Assembly: GCA_000787465.1 (NCBI GenBank)
Contig: JSYX01000062.1
Span: 1 to 64,000, forward strand
Length of the DNA: 64,000 bases
Source: Thermomucor indicae-seudaticae
Taxonomy: Eukaryota > Mucoromycota > Mucoromycetes > Mucorales > Lichtheimiaceae
Direction: 5' to 3'
A program made the translations under genes and the position numbers. The notes beneath the pieces are model-generated. The model was not told the DNA's origin. It searched no databases and saw only the letters and a program-made list of their open reading frames with translations. Within the stretch, counting starts at the first letter, position 1. Every line of letters begins with the position of its first letter. Positions 47,962 through 59,986 of the stretch are shown here, piece by piece.

Positions 47962-50389
47962 TATTGCGGAGCAGGGGATGATGCTCCAGAGTTCAGTCTG
48001 ATACCAACAGGTTCAGATTCGTCCGACTGCGTCTTTTTAACCATTCCAGGCTTCTGTGCCGCATCGGGTTTTGGGATACCCAGTTCATCAGCTCGCGTCA
48101 ATGCCAGGTTTACCGTCTATTACAAAACAGTTAGTCAGTAAAAAGCAAAGAGCCTTTTGGGGATAGTCCACTCGTTCGTACCATTGCCAGACGGTATTCA
48201 AAGTCATACTTCCCGTAGCGTAGAGCGGTCTCCCAGAACGTTCTTGCTCGTACCTTGTGCTCTAAACCCCATGAGGTAACGCCCGCTTGCCTGAGAGTAG
48301 CCCGTGAATACGACGCCTTTTTAGCTCATCTCTTTACTTACCAAAACGTAAATGGAATCACCCACTTGTCGGTGGTAATTCGATCCTTGTGATCAATAAT
48401 CCAGTTTAAATGAATAATCGAGTCGCTGTACCGACCCATCGCGTTCTGTAAAGACGCCTTGATCAGCAAAAGTGTACCACGCTGGTCAAAGTACTCTGGC
48501 GGAGGCGTTTCAGGCAACAGCTCCCGGGTTCGGATGCCATACTCCATGCGTTCTGCCTCCAGAATCCGGCTCAATCCACCTTCAACCAGTGCCAAACTCT
48601 GCTCCAGTAACTGGCTATCCATGAAATCAAACGCATTAAAAATGCAGAGGTACTCGAGTGCGCACAGGTTCATATCCATATCCTGATACCCGCTCGCCTG
48701 GAACGCATTCACTTTGCGCACCACGTATTGCTCCATCATCGCAGTGCTGCCCGCCTTATTGGAGGACGAAGAGGTCACCAAAGAAGGTACCTCGGCAAAT
48801 GCCAGGATAGCTTCTGTACGATGCCCCTTCATATCAAGACAGGCGCCGTGCAAGTAGCGGAATATAGCCGGAGACCAATACCGCTCCTTGTACAGAGTCT
48901 CGAATATCTTGGCGGCTTCGTCCCAGTTGTGCTGCATCATGTAGTTGAACCCGATCTCGTAGCTGCATAGATGTAACACTTCGACTTCGGCCCACTCGTT
49001 CTTGCTGATCTCTATTGCGTACAGGAAGGACTGCGTCGACAGCGTCAAGTTGCGCGCCAGTCGCGATGTCCGGCCCGCGAAATATAAGAAGAAAGCCGAA
49101 TTTGGGTATGTTCGTTGCGCATCCAACAGAGTCTACCCTGCCCTTATCAGCTGCCTTTTCTTTCACTTGTATTTTATCCGATACCCACCTCAATGGCTGG
49201 TTGGGTATATTCGTTTGCTAGAATTTGAGGACATAAAGAGGTAAGGACGGTGTAATAAGCAAGAAGCCTGTTACCATCCGTGAGTTTTCTATAGCCTCTT
49301 CCAATCAGGATCTAGGCTTACATGAGCGACGCCGTTGGTGAGCGGATTCGTCGTTCTTCAAGACAGAGTTTCAAGAGTGCAAAACCGAGGTGCTTATCAG
49401 CCTTCCAGCCGAACGCAGAAACAATCCGCAATATCTTTTGAGGTAAAGATGATAGCACAAGATGGACAGTGCCGATGCTATATACGTATACGCTCCTTTG
49501 AGTTCTTTTCTGCTTGTGCCTGCAAATGTTAATATACAGCGCGACTCACATACCCGAGTTGAATCCCGGATACAGTATCTCGATCAATAAAATCATTATA
49601 TTGCTGTCCCATGCGTTTGTATTCTTGCCATACAAGGCTGTAGCTTGTATAAGCTAAGGTAACCCGTGTCAGTTCCTCGGCCTTCACCCTTCGGTTCCAC
49701 AGCTATACCTCGTCTTAAATTAAGTCCACATTTAATGTATCCAACCACGCTCTCTTGCAATAACTGGAGAATGGCAATCTGCAGACAACATTCTGCTTTT
49801 GCAACGTGTGCGCGCAGGATGCCGTTGGGGACAAAGCTAACCTCTTGCCTTTCAATCGCTTTTTTGGTTGCCGGCTTTGGGCTTGACGGAAGTCCATTAC
49901 CGCGAGAGTATTTAATATAGTTGTAGTATGAAGTAAAGTATTGTACAACCGAATCACCAACGCTTTTCTTCGTAGCAGCATCGATCTGCGCGGATGCAAG
50001 ACTGTAGGTTGTCGTCAGGACTTGAATCGCGTTTTCTGTTGCTTTGTCGTTGGATGTCTTTATGGGAGCATATAAGATTGATAATGTTCGATCCGTTTTC
50101 TTTTTCTTTAGATACTGCTTACCATGACAGCTAGTTTGCCCCGCATTAGCTCATTTGACCCATTCAGCCCGGGTAGACAATTTACCTTTTAAGAAAGCCA
50201 TATAGCCTAAACCTAATGCGTGGAGTGGATCGCTAGATAGATATTGGTGGAACGGTGTGAGCCACTTTCCCACCCATCTCACAAATACTGTGACCTTAAC
50301 TTACGTTTTAGCTTGTCGTTCAAATAACCGTTTGGCTTTCATGAAACGGTTACTGAATAGGTGTCGTATAGCACGAAGAACTGGTTCAT
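47962..50389 (-). CDS. TTC39/IML2-like tetratricopeptide protein
   Basis: Multiple exons. The first recognisable exon gives DEPVLRAIRHLFSNRFMKAK. Then come DPLHALGLGYMAFLK, an exon with AIQVLTTTYSLASAQIDAAT and HVAKAECCLQIAILQLLQES, then AYTSYSLVWQEYKRMGQQYN, SGIQLG joined to IGTVHLVLSSLPQKILRIVS, and LGFALLKLCLEERRIRSPTA. A long exon follows with TPR-like helices (LHLCSYEIGFNYMMQHNWDE, AIFRYLHGACLDMKGHRTEA). The end is ALRYGKYDFEYRLAMV and TVNLALTRADELGIPKP, stop 47962-47964. This order matches TTC39 proteins of animals and yeast Iml2, linked to lipid droplets and inclusion clearance. The 5' exon is not settled: an in-frame Met lies at 50342, but conserved-looking residues precede it. Confidence 0.8.
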
Positions 50390-50411
50390 CTATAGTAAGT
50401 TTTGTCTCCTG

Positions 50412-51053
50412 TTAAAACCTTCTTCTTCTGCCACTTCCCCCCTGATCTGCCAAATACATGCCTGCTTTTTCTTGTTCACGAGGCGATAACTGGTTTGGCT
50501 TGATCTCTTTGAGGTCAATGCCATGCAGAGCAATCAAGTTTGCACTAAAGGACTCCATATCGGCCATATCATCATCCTCATCATCATTGGTGGATCGTCC
50601 TCGTCGTCCTCCTCCTTCCACTTCTTCTGCTGACGTTGTTTCTCGGGGAGGTGGCGCACCCGGGCTTGGGGGTTCATGGTCATGCGTTTGCGGCGTTTCT
50701 TCAAGCCGGTTACTGCTGCTGCCACCGGTCTCAGGCGGTCCACTTGCCTGGGACGGTGGACAATCGTCGTCGTCGCCACTATGCAGTTCATCTGCGGCTT
50801 GATGGTCTTGTGGTTCCAAAGCAGTCTCTTTGGGTGCTTGGAGCACGGTTGTCTGGAGCGCACTAATAACCATTTCCAGTTCCTGACGCGGCACATTGCC
50901 GTCTTCGTCATCGGTACTCTCGCTGTCTGTCGGAATCGCATCAGTGTCTTGATGCCGCGTGGTCGACGTGCCGGGTTTCAACTCGGACTCTTGAAGGTTC
51001 TCCACTTGCTGCTGCTGCTGCTGCTGCGTCGTTGTCGTACTTTTTTCTGTCAT
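50412..51053 (-). CDS. Acidic low-complexity protein, or 5' part of the TTC39-like gene
   Basis: One open frame of 213 residues. It begins MTEKSTTTTQQQQQQQVENL, continues with acidic and Pro/Ser-rich sequence (DSESTDDEDGNVPRQELEMV, GDDDDCPPSQASGPPETGG), and ends with a more ordered segment FSANLIALHGIDLKEIKPNQ LSPREQEKAGMYLADQ before a basic GSGRRRRF. The next codon is TAA, after which the same frame continues for seven codons into the TTC39-like sequence. So it is either a separate gene or the 5' part of the next one, with an unseen intron removing the stop. I do not recognise the family. The CAG-type run at 51008-51026 encodes the Gln tract. Confidence 0.6.
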   Translation of the reverse strand: MTEKSTTTTQQQQQQQVENLQESELKPGTSTTRHQDTDAIPTDSESTDDEDGNVPRQELEMVISALQTTVLQAPKETALEPQDHQAADELHSGDDDDCPPSQASGPPETGGSSSNRLEETPQTHDHEPPSPGAPPPRETTSAEEVEGGGRRGRSTNDDEDDDMADMESFSANLIALHGIDLKEIKPNQLSPREQEKAGMYLADQGGSGRRRRF

Positions 51054-51647
51054 TGCGGGGGGGGGAGGAAAAAAGAGAGAAAGGGGACGGATCCTGTCAG
51101 TCAGGCACGTCTTTTTTTCTCACATGCAGCAAACTTTGGATCAGAATTTTCGGACCTTTGTGTATCCACATTGGGGCATCCCGATTGAACAGATCAGCAC
51201 TGAACAATGAACAGATCAAGGGATATATCAAGAAAAAAGCGCTGACGAACACGATTACATTGCGCGTCACTGAAAACAAACGCATATGAGGTACTTTGCA
51301 GTGCAGCTAGACCACATAACTCGGTTTCTATTTGCTTGCTCGAAATCGAACTGATCAAAGCACTGTCCGCGTATTTAATCATAGACCGTTGATCTTGTGC
51401 TAGAAAAAAGCTACAAAGGTCGAAAGGTAGATGCAGCTTGCAAAACATACCGTCCGTAAGAACGTCAAATGTTACCAGGAAGACGAGCGGTGATGTTCCT
51501 CATATAAAGAAGATTAGTTCGGACCACGAGGGTGTTTATTCGCCAGTACTTTCACATTCGCGGTAAACGGGGATATATAAAAGATGGCTATAAGTACGCG
51601 ATTGATGTTGCAAAGAGGTAGTGTTGTCGAGGGTGTAAAGAAGGGAG
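51054..51647. other. Upstream region of the acidic protein, no gene seen
   Basis: This lies between LAMTOR2 (stop) and the acidic ORF (start). A run of G directly precedes the ATG of the acidic ORF on the plus strand (about 51057-51065). No coding signal was recognised. Confidence 0.4.
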
Positions 51648-52228
51648 TTACATGATATAATCGGTCTGATAAGGCGCTACTCGATTCAACGGTTCTTCCA
51701 AATGTCGTGCTATCGCTTCTGCCTATAAATTTCCTTAGATGAGCCACACCCATTCTTTCCGCTTTTCCATGGACTAACTAACTGATTACCTTTGCTCTTA
51801 CAATGCCAAGATCTACGCTCGAGTCGCCCACTAAACAAAGAAGCATAGAGCTCACGCTTGTCACAAAGACAATACCTTCCTGATCTTTCTGTTTAGCATA
51901 ACAAGAACGAAAAGGGGACCCGGAACAAGTACCTCACACTGCAACAACAGGAACTTGAGGTCGCCTCGCAAAAAGTTTTCTGATGCGCAATGCTGTTTAT
52001 AACTGCTCCATATATTGGCTGCAATGGCTGCATATGTTTTGGCTGATCGTCCACTGTCCGATACAAAGGCTAAGAGCGATCCCTCACTCGTCAAAAGCCT
52101 AACGCGAGGACAGTTTCAATCTCTTTTTTCTCCTTCAAATGCTGGAAATGTCCATCATACAATGAAGCTTTGACGCCATTATGCATGGATTGCTGTAATA
52201 CTTGGGAAATGACTTTAGGCTTCAACAT
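51648..52228 (-). CDS. LAMTOR2: Ragulator subunit LAMTOR2 (roadblock/LC7 domain)
   Basis: Four exons (52161-52228, 51933-52098, 51790-51879, 51648-51722) total 399 bp and encode 132 residues with matching phases. The protein starts MLKPKVISQVLQQSMHNGVK and continues LLTSEGSLLAFVSDSGRSAK, TYAAIAANIWSSYKQHCASE, DLKFLLLQCE, GIVFVTSVSSMLLCLVGDSS and VDLGIVRAKAEAIARHLEEP LNRV. Order and length match animal LAMTOR2 (p14; 125 residues), one of the two roadblock proteins at the core of the Ragulator scaffold, which holds Rag GTPases on the lysosome/vacuole and lets amino acids activate TORC1. The yeast counterpart is Ego3/Slm4. All splice sites are GT...AG. The gene lies 420 bp from TSC2 on the same strand. 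Confidence 0.92.
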
Positions 52229-52648
52229 GACGAAGGCGTATCGAGAACGCGGAACCGGGACTTTTGACCCAATTTCGGGAATTCCAGCACCTTTATCCCG
52301 AGGCGCATTACACACGGTAAGAAACAGAGTAAATAGCACAGTATTCCATTTTGAAATAGTACATGATGTTCTTGTACATGATAGATATGTGTGTGCAAAT
52401 GATGATTAACATACTTTTTTGTTCTTTTGCGAGGTAAGTACATGAGCAATAACAGGACATGGGGATTTAGGATTGGGTGATTGGGAGAAGGGCGGGGCTA
52501 ATGTGGGGTGACAAACGTTTCGCTGTTGCAAGTAGATCGTACATTATAATATAATGTCTTGGTATATATATAGTTCATCCTGTTTAAGCATGGTTATCAC
52601 CAGTAAACCAAAAAGTCCATTTCTTTGCTGCCTACCTTTTTTTTTTAC
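52229..52648. other. Spacer between TSC2 and LAMTOR2
   Basis: These 420 bp hold the 3' UTR of TSC2 and the LAMTOR2 promoter. No gene was found. Confidence 0.5.
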
Positions 52649-55600
52649 TCATGAATATTTTGTAAAGTCAAGTAATAACTCGACAGGCACGCCGCTTTCT
52701 CGGGTGGCTGCTGCTGCCACAGCTGCCAAGCTTGGCCGTCCATTGTTTCCAGTTGGTCCAGTAGCTGCCGCTGCTGCCGCCGCTGCTGCTGTCGCCGCTG
52801 CTGCTGATGCTGATGCTGTTGTGGTGGCGGCTGTAGTAGCAACGTTTGGCGACGAAGAACCCTGATCCGTTGTTGCTGTTGACGATCTACTCATTACTCG
52901 CTCACGGATACGTTTGATTTGCCGTAACCGTTCTCGCCAGTGGGACACATATTCATGCCTGCCACCAGCGCCAGAATCCAGAAACACTTGCGCAAATATG
53001 TTTGCGTGTAATGCCGTTTGACGCACAAAAGCCGGTAAGGACTGTCCAGACACAAGTTTGGGTTCTGATATGGGTCCGATTTCAGGCATATCTGGTCGAC
53101 GTTGCATCTCCACTTTGAAAAAAGTGTTCTCTAAGCCAGCTGGCTTGTTGGAAGTACTACTATCGGATGACATTACACCGACGCCTGGATAATAATAATA
53201 ATAAGTTTTCTCGTTTGAGATAGAATGCGGGGATATCACGATATTGATAAAGTTGAATTGTCCTGGTAGGGTATCAAACGCATAGTCTTCGCCAGAATCA
53301 TTGTACACGATCGTGACAAAGTCGTTGCCGATATGCCGCTTCTTGCCGCTGCATTGTGGATCACGTTCCAGATTCGTTGGCATAAGCGTTGCGACGTGAA
53401 AAATCACTTCCGTCACGTCGTCTCGCCAAAAGTATGCGTATTTTCCGTCAATGTCCATTTCCCTGTCCAAACCGCCCGTGTTATCTTTTCGGCCTTTGAG
53501 GGGTTCGATCGTACCGAGCGAGTTCAGGAAATTGATGTAGGCTGGTGAACCATGGGTATTTGCTAAGATATCAACTTCCGTTTTCTGTCCCTTTCCAACA
53601 TACAAGACGCCGATCTTGTGAAAATCAACGACAGGTATGCGGTCCAGGATAGCGATACTCCGGGCTGTTGCTTCGTCGTCAGGCAAGGGGGACATCTCCA
53701 CTAGCCGAGTCAATTCCGGATAGTTACTTAGTTGCAGATACAGGAACACAGGGTCGAATACTTTCTCGGTTTTCCGCAATTGAATACTCACAGACTGCGC
53801 TATGGACAATGATTCTCCAGGAGAAAAATCCGATAAAACTTGCTGCACAAAGTCCGTCATTTCGTGCCTGTATTGCTTCATCAACAGAGCTGGCAGAGTC
53901 CTGTAGTCAATGCTATCCGACTCGATGCCGTTTTCGATATTGCACATCATTGACATTGTCCCTGACGGTCGTCGAATGATCACTTCTACCCGACCTAGTT
54001 CTGCTACTGTCTTGATCGTTAACAAAGTATGTCCGTAAACCCAAGTCCGTATGCTTTGTCTCTGCCCTGTATGGTCGCCACTCGATGGTGGTGAAGACGA
54101 ACCGCCTGCTGCTGCTGCTGGTTGTTCACCCACTGGAGTCTTAGATGCCCGTGATTTCTTCGGAGACAGGCTGATATCGGCAAAGGTCAATCGAGACAGC
54201 ATATCGATGCAAGTAAATGTTTGTTCGTCAATCCCTTTCCCCAGGGAGCTAGCGCTGAGAAGACGTTGAATAATGAACGACACATGCTTCCGTCGCTCAC
54301 GTAGAGGCAGAGATGTAAACCAGATGGTGATAACCAAGTACGCCATGATCAGAACGTACTGTGATAAAGCGCCTTGGTTGCCACTACCGTGCTGTAAATT
54401 CACGTCTCGCTGCTGCTGCTGCTGCTGCTGCTGTGATTGTTGCAACGATCCACTGCTAGGGATAGGTGAGCCAGTAGACGACGGTGAACTAGCTGCCGTC
54501 AAAGAAGGCATCCTCTGGGACTCTGCAGAAGAAGAAGTCTGGGAATGCTGGAGATAATTGAGCGCTATAGCAAACACGGGCTTGTACATGTCGCTCGTAA
54601 AGTTCGCGTAGAGATTTGGCAGTCGTGCGAGACCTGACAAGAACTCCAGAATATGCACTGAGACACTACTCACAGAAATAATTTGCGACATCCGTTGCAG
54701 GATCTCGTTGAGCATCTTTGCCACAGACAGTGGCAGTTCATGACAGCACACTGTGAGCGCATGAATACAAAGTTTGGTCGCTGCTGTAACCTGAGTCAGA
54801 CCCATATAGAACGCGTACACGATTTCATCTTGATTCTGCTTGCTAAATATACGTCGATAAGCAACAAGAACCATGAGTATGTTGAATGCGTGCACATTAA
54901 GGTCGTTCCGCCGGATATTCGGTGGTAAATTGCGTACGTTCTCCAGAAACTTGCGGTTGCTGATCCATGTCACAATACGTCTTCGCAACTTTTCAATCGT
55001 TGCACTGGCGCCGCAAAAGAGATGCTTGTTTCCGAGCTGCAGAGGTAGTCGTTGCAGCAGGAAATAGAGTAAATCCCAATTAGACGAGTGCGACAGTGCA
55101 GCAAGATAAACTTCCAGAATATCGCCGATCGGAAGGCACTTGCTACCCTCATCCTCTGACTCGCTATAGGACAACACGACCGGGCTAACATAGATCGAGC
55201 GCCTACCGGGAGGTGTGAACGCTATGCCCGATACAGCCGCATTGTGCTTCTCCTCCTCAAGTTTTTCGTTCTTTCTTCTTTCCTGCATTTCTCGTATAGA
55301 CTTTAGCAAAGTGTTCGTGTTGTCCACAGCTAACATAACAGAAGGACATCAGTAACCTGTAGCGGTACAGTCAACCACCCACCCCACCTGAAAAAAGCAG
55401 CACTTACGATCAGGTGCAATATAGATATGATGATTCTCTAAGCAGCGTAAGCGTAACAAGATATCCAAAACAGCGATTTTTGGTCCACCAAAAGGACACA
55501 CAAGATCATCCGTGTTGAATCCAATACTTGTGATCGTCTTGAACAGTTTCAGACAAGTCATTGCGTCCGTGCTTTTTAGCTGCTCTTCAAAAAGCTCAAC

Positions 55601-57694
55601 CAGACCACACATTGCAGCAACACCAGTGCAATGAGTACTATCTCGAGCCTGGGAACTCTCGTATGGCACCGTAGGGCTGGTTCTATTCGGCGATGTCGTT
55701 GTACTTTGAGACTGCGCATTCTGGACTGTACGGTACTTTTCGCCATGCGTCGGCGGATCTGTTTGTGATCTTCGAATGGCTGCTCTCCTAGCATCCGCGG
55801 TCTCTTCCCCCTCATGGTGTTCCGAATCCAACATATCACCCAGACAGCGACAAGACGCGCATTGACGAAGAATATCCAGAAGCTTGTCTACCGTGTCCTG
55901 ATTCCGGCAGTCTGAAAGCGCCAACACCACGAGATCGATTGATTTTTGTCTTATCTCTGGGTGTGTCTCGCGAGCAGCGCCAGCCATCATGCGACATACA
56001 ATTCTTTCGCTGATATCATCCAGATAGAAATCCTTGACAGCATTGCAAACATTGGTTACAATGGAGAGAACATGTAAGCGGACTGAAGGCGCCAGACTGC
56101 TAGGTATAAAGAACGTCTCAACTATGTCCAACAAGCATTCAATCCAACCATCTGAGGAGGGCAGGAGTAAATGTTCCGCTTCGTAATAATTGAGCAGCAT
56201 ATGTGTTGCATCAGAGGAGATATGGTAACGCAGTCTGTAAAGGACACCCATAAAGCGATCGATAGGTCCAGTATAAGTCTTGCTTGTTTGTTTGCGATAA
56301 ACATGGTCCAAAAAGCGCACAAGCAGATCGGCCAGACTATTATTACTCTTGCTATCTCCGGAAGTAGTTCCCTCCTCACGGACACTACTACTAACAGGAA
56401 ACTGCAAAAGACGTTCCTTGTCTTGTTCGTTCAAGTTGGTCAACAAACGCAGAGTGCAAATGTCGCATATATCCCAGACAGTCTCCCATTCCAGCAATGC
56501 CACACTCGAATCTTTCTTTTGCTCCAGCATCTTCATCAAAGACTCGAGTATTCTGATCCGCATGATATCGTTGCCATGTTGAGCTCCACGCTTAAAATGG
56601 GTTATGATGACTGAGTCCGGTACCTGGTACAGGTCAGCCAAATTCGCCTTTGCTGCGATGGACCCCCAGGCGGTTTCTGTCAGCAAGGAAATAGCACCAA
56701 TCGCAACCTGGGTTGAGGTTGATTCTTGGTAGTTGGTGTCTTTTTCTTTTGTCACAGGTGACCCAATCGATTTGCAAAGAGTCAAGATAGCATTGTGAGC
56801 GCAATGAGATCGTAACAAGTTGGTGAAAATAGTCCAAGACGATTTGTCGGGTATTATCTCATCGGGCAACACTGTAGCTATACACAACATATCCATAAAG
56901 TCCCTTAATGCTCCAAAGGGCACGAACCGGTACCGTACAACGATGTCTGCGAATCCCAAGCATGCCTTGATATCACGAACATCGCTCGTCGACGAAGAAG
57001 AAAGCATTGCCTTTTTCACCGCCTGAATCATATCCATGACCTCTTTTTCTTCAAACATGGCAAAGTTGAATTTGCAGATATCGGTCAGCAGGTGCAAAAT
57101 ATCGCTGACAAAGTTCTTTTTTCCCTCCTCTTCTTCTTCTTCTGGTGATGATCGCCGTCGTAGTACTAGCGCTTTATCCAACCATGTTGTCAAGAGCTTT
57201 CCAATGTTCTTTTCAAAGTCTGAAATGTCTCTTCCGCCTTTGCATAATGCGACCAAAACACGGTACATGTCAGCAAAATCGTCCCAATTTTCATAGTTTC
57301 GTAACGTGCTGTAAAACATCACTCGCGCCATGCCGAACTCGCCATACTGTCCCTGAATACAGGCGATCATGAACTCGAATACAGTGTTGCGCGCAATGGG
57401 TGGCGAGTACGGGTCAATCAGGATATCTTGGACCGCAAAAAAGACATTGTCGAGCTGCGCAAACCGGTAACTCCGGCAAAGTTCTGAAAAAGCCCTTAGA
57501 TGTCTACATCGTACTCGCAAAGGTTGCGACCTGGCGATCAGCGGAAGAATGATTCGAGCATCCAGGGACAAGGTGGGATCCGCGTTCTGAACGTTGAGAC
57601 AGGATTCGATCGAAACGGACGAGGCGCGGGGTCGAAGGATATTGCTGAGCCAACGGGTCGACGAAGACGCCTGTCTTTGCGGAATGCTGGACAT
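52649..57694 (-). CDS. TSC2: Tuberin (TSC2), Rheb GTPase-activating protein
   Basis: Two large exons (55408-57694, 52649-55329) joined by a 78-bp intron give 1655 residues, near human tuberin (1807). The N-terminal half is a helical repeat (LPLIARSQPLRVRCRHLRAF, FFAVQDILIDPYSPPIARNT), as in the tuberin N-domain. The middle continues with RNLPPNIRRNDLNVHAFNIL. The Rap/Ran-GAP domain near the end has FHKIGVLYVGKGQKTEVDIL, YAYFWRDDVTEVIFHVATLM, then KKRHIGNDFVTIVYNDSGED, where the Asn of GND is the asparagine thumb, and LPGQFNFINIVISPH. The GAP continues to FVRQTALHANIFAQVFLDSG and the basic helix WRERLRQIKRIRERV. TSC2 with TSC1 switches off Rheb and so TORC1. The tail has an Ala-rich, Pro/Ala segment from GCN repeats. 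The start at ATG 57694 is chosen because the codon further upstream is TTG. Confidence 0.93.
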
Positions 57695-58042
57695 CAGACT
57701 ACACGGAAAGCCAGGTGTGTCGATTGGTTGGTCGAAAACCCCGTTTCCCAACGAGAAAAGACAAAAGAAAGTGCAAGAAGTTGAGCCAAAAAGGGTGGTG
57801 CAAAAGGGTCGAACCCAGCAGCCAATTGAAACAACTGTTTATTGAGCATCAACTGCAAACCAAGTTTGCGCTAAAGTGAGACCTGTTTCACGGCTAGTCA
57901 GTACATGATTTACGTTGGATGAATACCTTCCGCTGAAACTTGGTTTTCAGTCAACGCAAAATATACCTCGAGCAGCATATAAGTCCAATCATCGTTAGAT
58001 ACTCCTTGTGACGAGGTTGCATGGCTTATTACCAACAAATAC
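57695..58042. other. Upstream region of TSC2
   Basis: This should contain the TSC2 promoter; it borders the Fanzor-like relic. No element was recognised. Confidence 0.4.
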
Positions 58043-59797
58043 TTGTATGAAGAGATGGCAGGGGGGAAGCCGGAACAACCCGAATGCCTTGAAGACCCTT
58101 CACTTGGTTTCCTACTCGCAATTCAGACGATAAGGAATCGCCTGCTGCTCTTGCTTCCTCGTCCATGTATCTTGGAGCAAATGTCCGCCACGCCCGGACG
58201 ATTTATCCCCGTTTTGCACGCCATCCTAGGAGAATACCGACTTGATCACCAGCAGGCTTCGACAATACCTCGGTTGTTCTCCACTGCAAAAATGGTGCCA
58301 TTTCAATACTATTTCAAGCATTGAAATAACACCGTTTCTGCAGTGCTCCTTGGCCCCAGAGCCGCATTATCACTGGCACTTCATTAGTGTAAATGCAAAA
58401 ACGTTGTCAGCACTGCTGGGATTGAAGGCTGATCCAAGGACGAGCTCCTACGACGATAACTTTCAAAAGTTCGATAAAGTCCTTGATTTTGGAAAACATG
58501 GATTTGATCGGTATGTGTTTTCGTGGTGACAATAACAACTGGGCGAGGCACTGATATCCTTTAAAGTATGAATAATGCCGCCATTTTTATTGACCAATTC
58601 AGAACCGACGGCTACGGTATTCATCTACTCTTCGCTCGTGGAGCAAAGACACCAGCAATTGAGCTTGATCTGAGCGACTTTACAATTGAAGAAATCGACG
58701 CGTTCTACCGGCCCTGTGGTCTAGATTCGGGAAGACGGCATATTTCTACGGCATCTTACGGCTGTGGGTCGGAGAGTGTCTGAGTGGACGCGAGTACTAT
58801 GTCTTCACTGGCTCTCCACACAGAGCCAAGCAGCTACTCAAGAAAAAACGTGCTTATTTCATCGATCGAATCGAGTCTGGATTTCCAACTGGAAAAACTA
58901 CAAATATTGCTGACTATTACACGAAGGTCGAGTGTTTTTTTTTGCAAATGAATCGGCGCTTTTTGACTTTTATGACCTGAAGATGGCTAACGATGGTTTC
59001 GAGCGTATCAAGGAAGACAACGGGCCAGAGAAGAATTGGCAAACGTCCTTCTTAATGGCGAGAAGAAGTATAACAAGTTAATGAGGAAGCACAGGTCCAG
59101 AAACCGAAAGAAAAGGTAGTAATACAGACGAAGGAAGCATTTATACAAGAAAAAGGTCAAGGATGGGGAAAGATTAGAATATTAAGATTACTATTTCTGT
59201 AGATGTCATGTACTGAATTGCATTTGTTCTACAGGCTACCGACGCAACCTCTGTCTGCGATAAGGAGCATACTTGAAGGCTCTTCCTCACAGAGCAATAC
59301 GAGCTTCAAAGATCGCCAATGGGACTGGCGACACTCCTCCACAGCTTTTCCCACCCAGACCAACTGTTGTTGGCTGGCAAGGTCTTCGCCGCCAGTCGCA
59401 ATGAGAAGTGTTCTGGACTATGCTTGTACAGAGGGAAAAACAACCAGTAAATCCCTCCAACGACGGCAAATTGCCTTTCATTATCTTTGGTGTTTAATCA
59501 AGATACAAGACACTACAGAGGAGATCGACCCGGCTTGGTTAACGCGCTTTGGCAAACTCTGAAAAGGCGAGAGGTACGGGGAGAAAAAGTTCAGGATGCA
59601 TGGTCATCGAGGATGGAGTCCGACATCATGGCATACAAGTCTGTAAAAACTGTGGTATGATATGGAATCGCGACTGCAATGCCTCGAAAAAAACATGCTG
59701 TTTATTGCACAATCAGTTTGGTGCGGCTTTGGCCGGTGGTCGCTCGACTGAAGCCGTGGATAGATGGCCGCTTATGCAATCAGAGACTAGTACCTAG
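58043..59797 (+). pseudogene. Decayed Fanzor/TnpB-like RuvC nuclease gene
   Basis: A TnpB/Fanzor-type sequence broken by frame changes and stops. In order: an N-part (HAILGEYRLDHQQASTIPRL, then HWHFISVNAKTLSALLGLK and FQKFDKVLDFGKHGFDR); an intron GTATGT...AAAG; FRTDGYGIHLLFARGA; a RuvC-I-like CGLDSGRRHISTASYG with its Asp at 58724-58726; a stop at 58781; REYYVFTGSPHRAKQLLKKK and SGFPTGKTTNIADYYTKV in another frame; a poly-T tract with a frame change at about 58928, then ALFDFYDLKMANDGF; ELANVLLNGEKKYNKLMRKH after one more shift; RGDRPGLVNALWQTLKRREV; and finally GIQVCKNCGMIWNRDCNAS, the CxxC knuckle and RuvC-III Asp. The RuvC-II Glu segment is not seen. Live homologues are RNA-guided nucleases of mobile elements. 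This copy cannot be functional. Confidence 0.72.
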
Positions 59798-59986
59798 AAT
59801 TGTTAACGAATGGTAACTTACTCAAGATTGGATGTCTCATCCTTTACTTCTTCGACGTCTATGATATTGACCGCGACACCGACTGTTTCAGAATAAACTT
59901 TTACACGTCAGCTTATGCTTTATAAGAGTGCATATGAAACGGAAGGTTTCGCAAAATTTTCTGTTCCAGAAGAGTTGATCAACCTC

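Noticed and set aside
57781..57830. GGTTCGACCC on the minus strand, like a tRNA B box
   Set aside because: The flanking bases do not form a T arm or an acceptor stem, so a tRNA is not supported.
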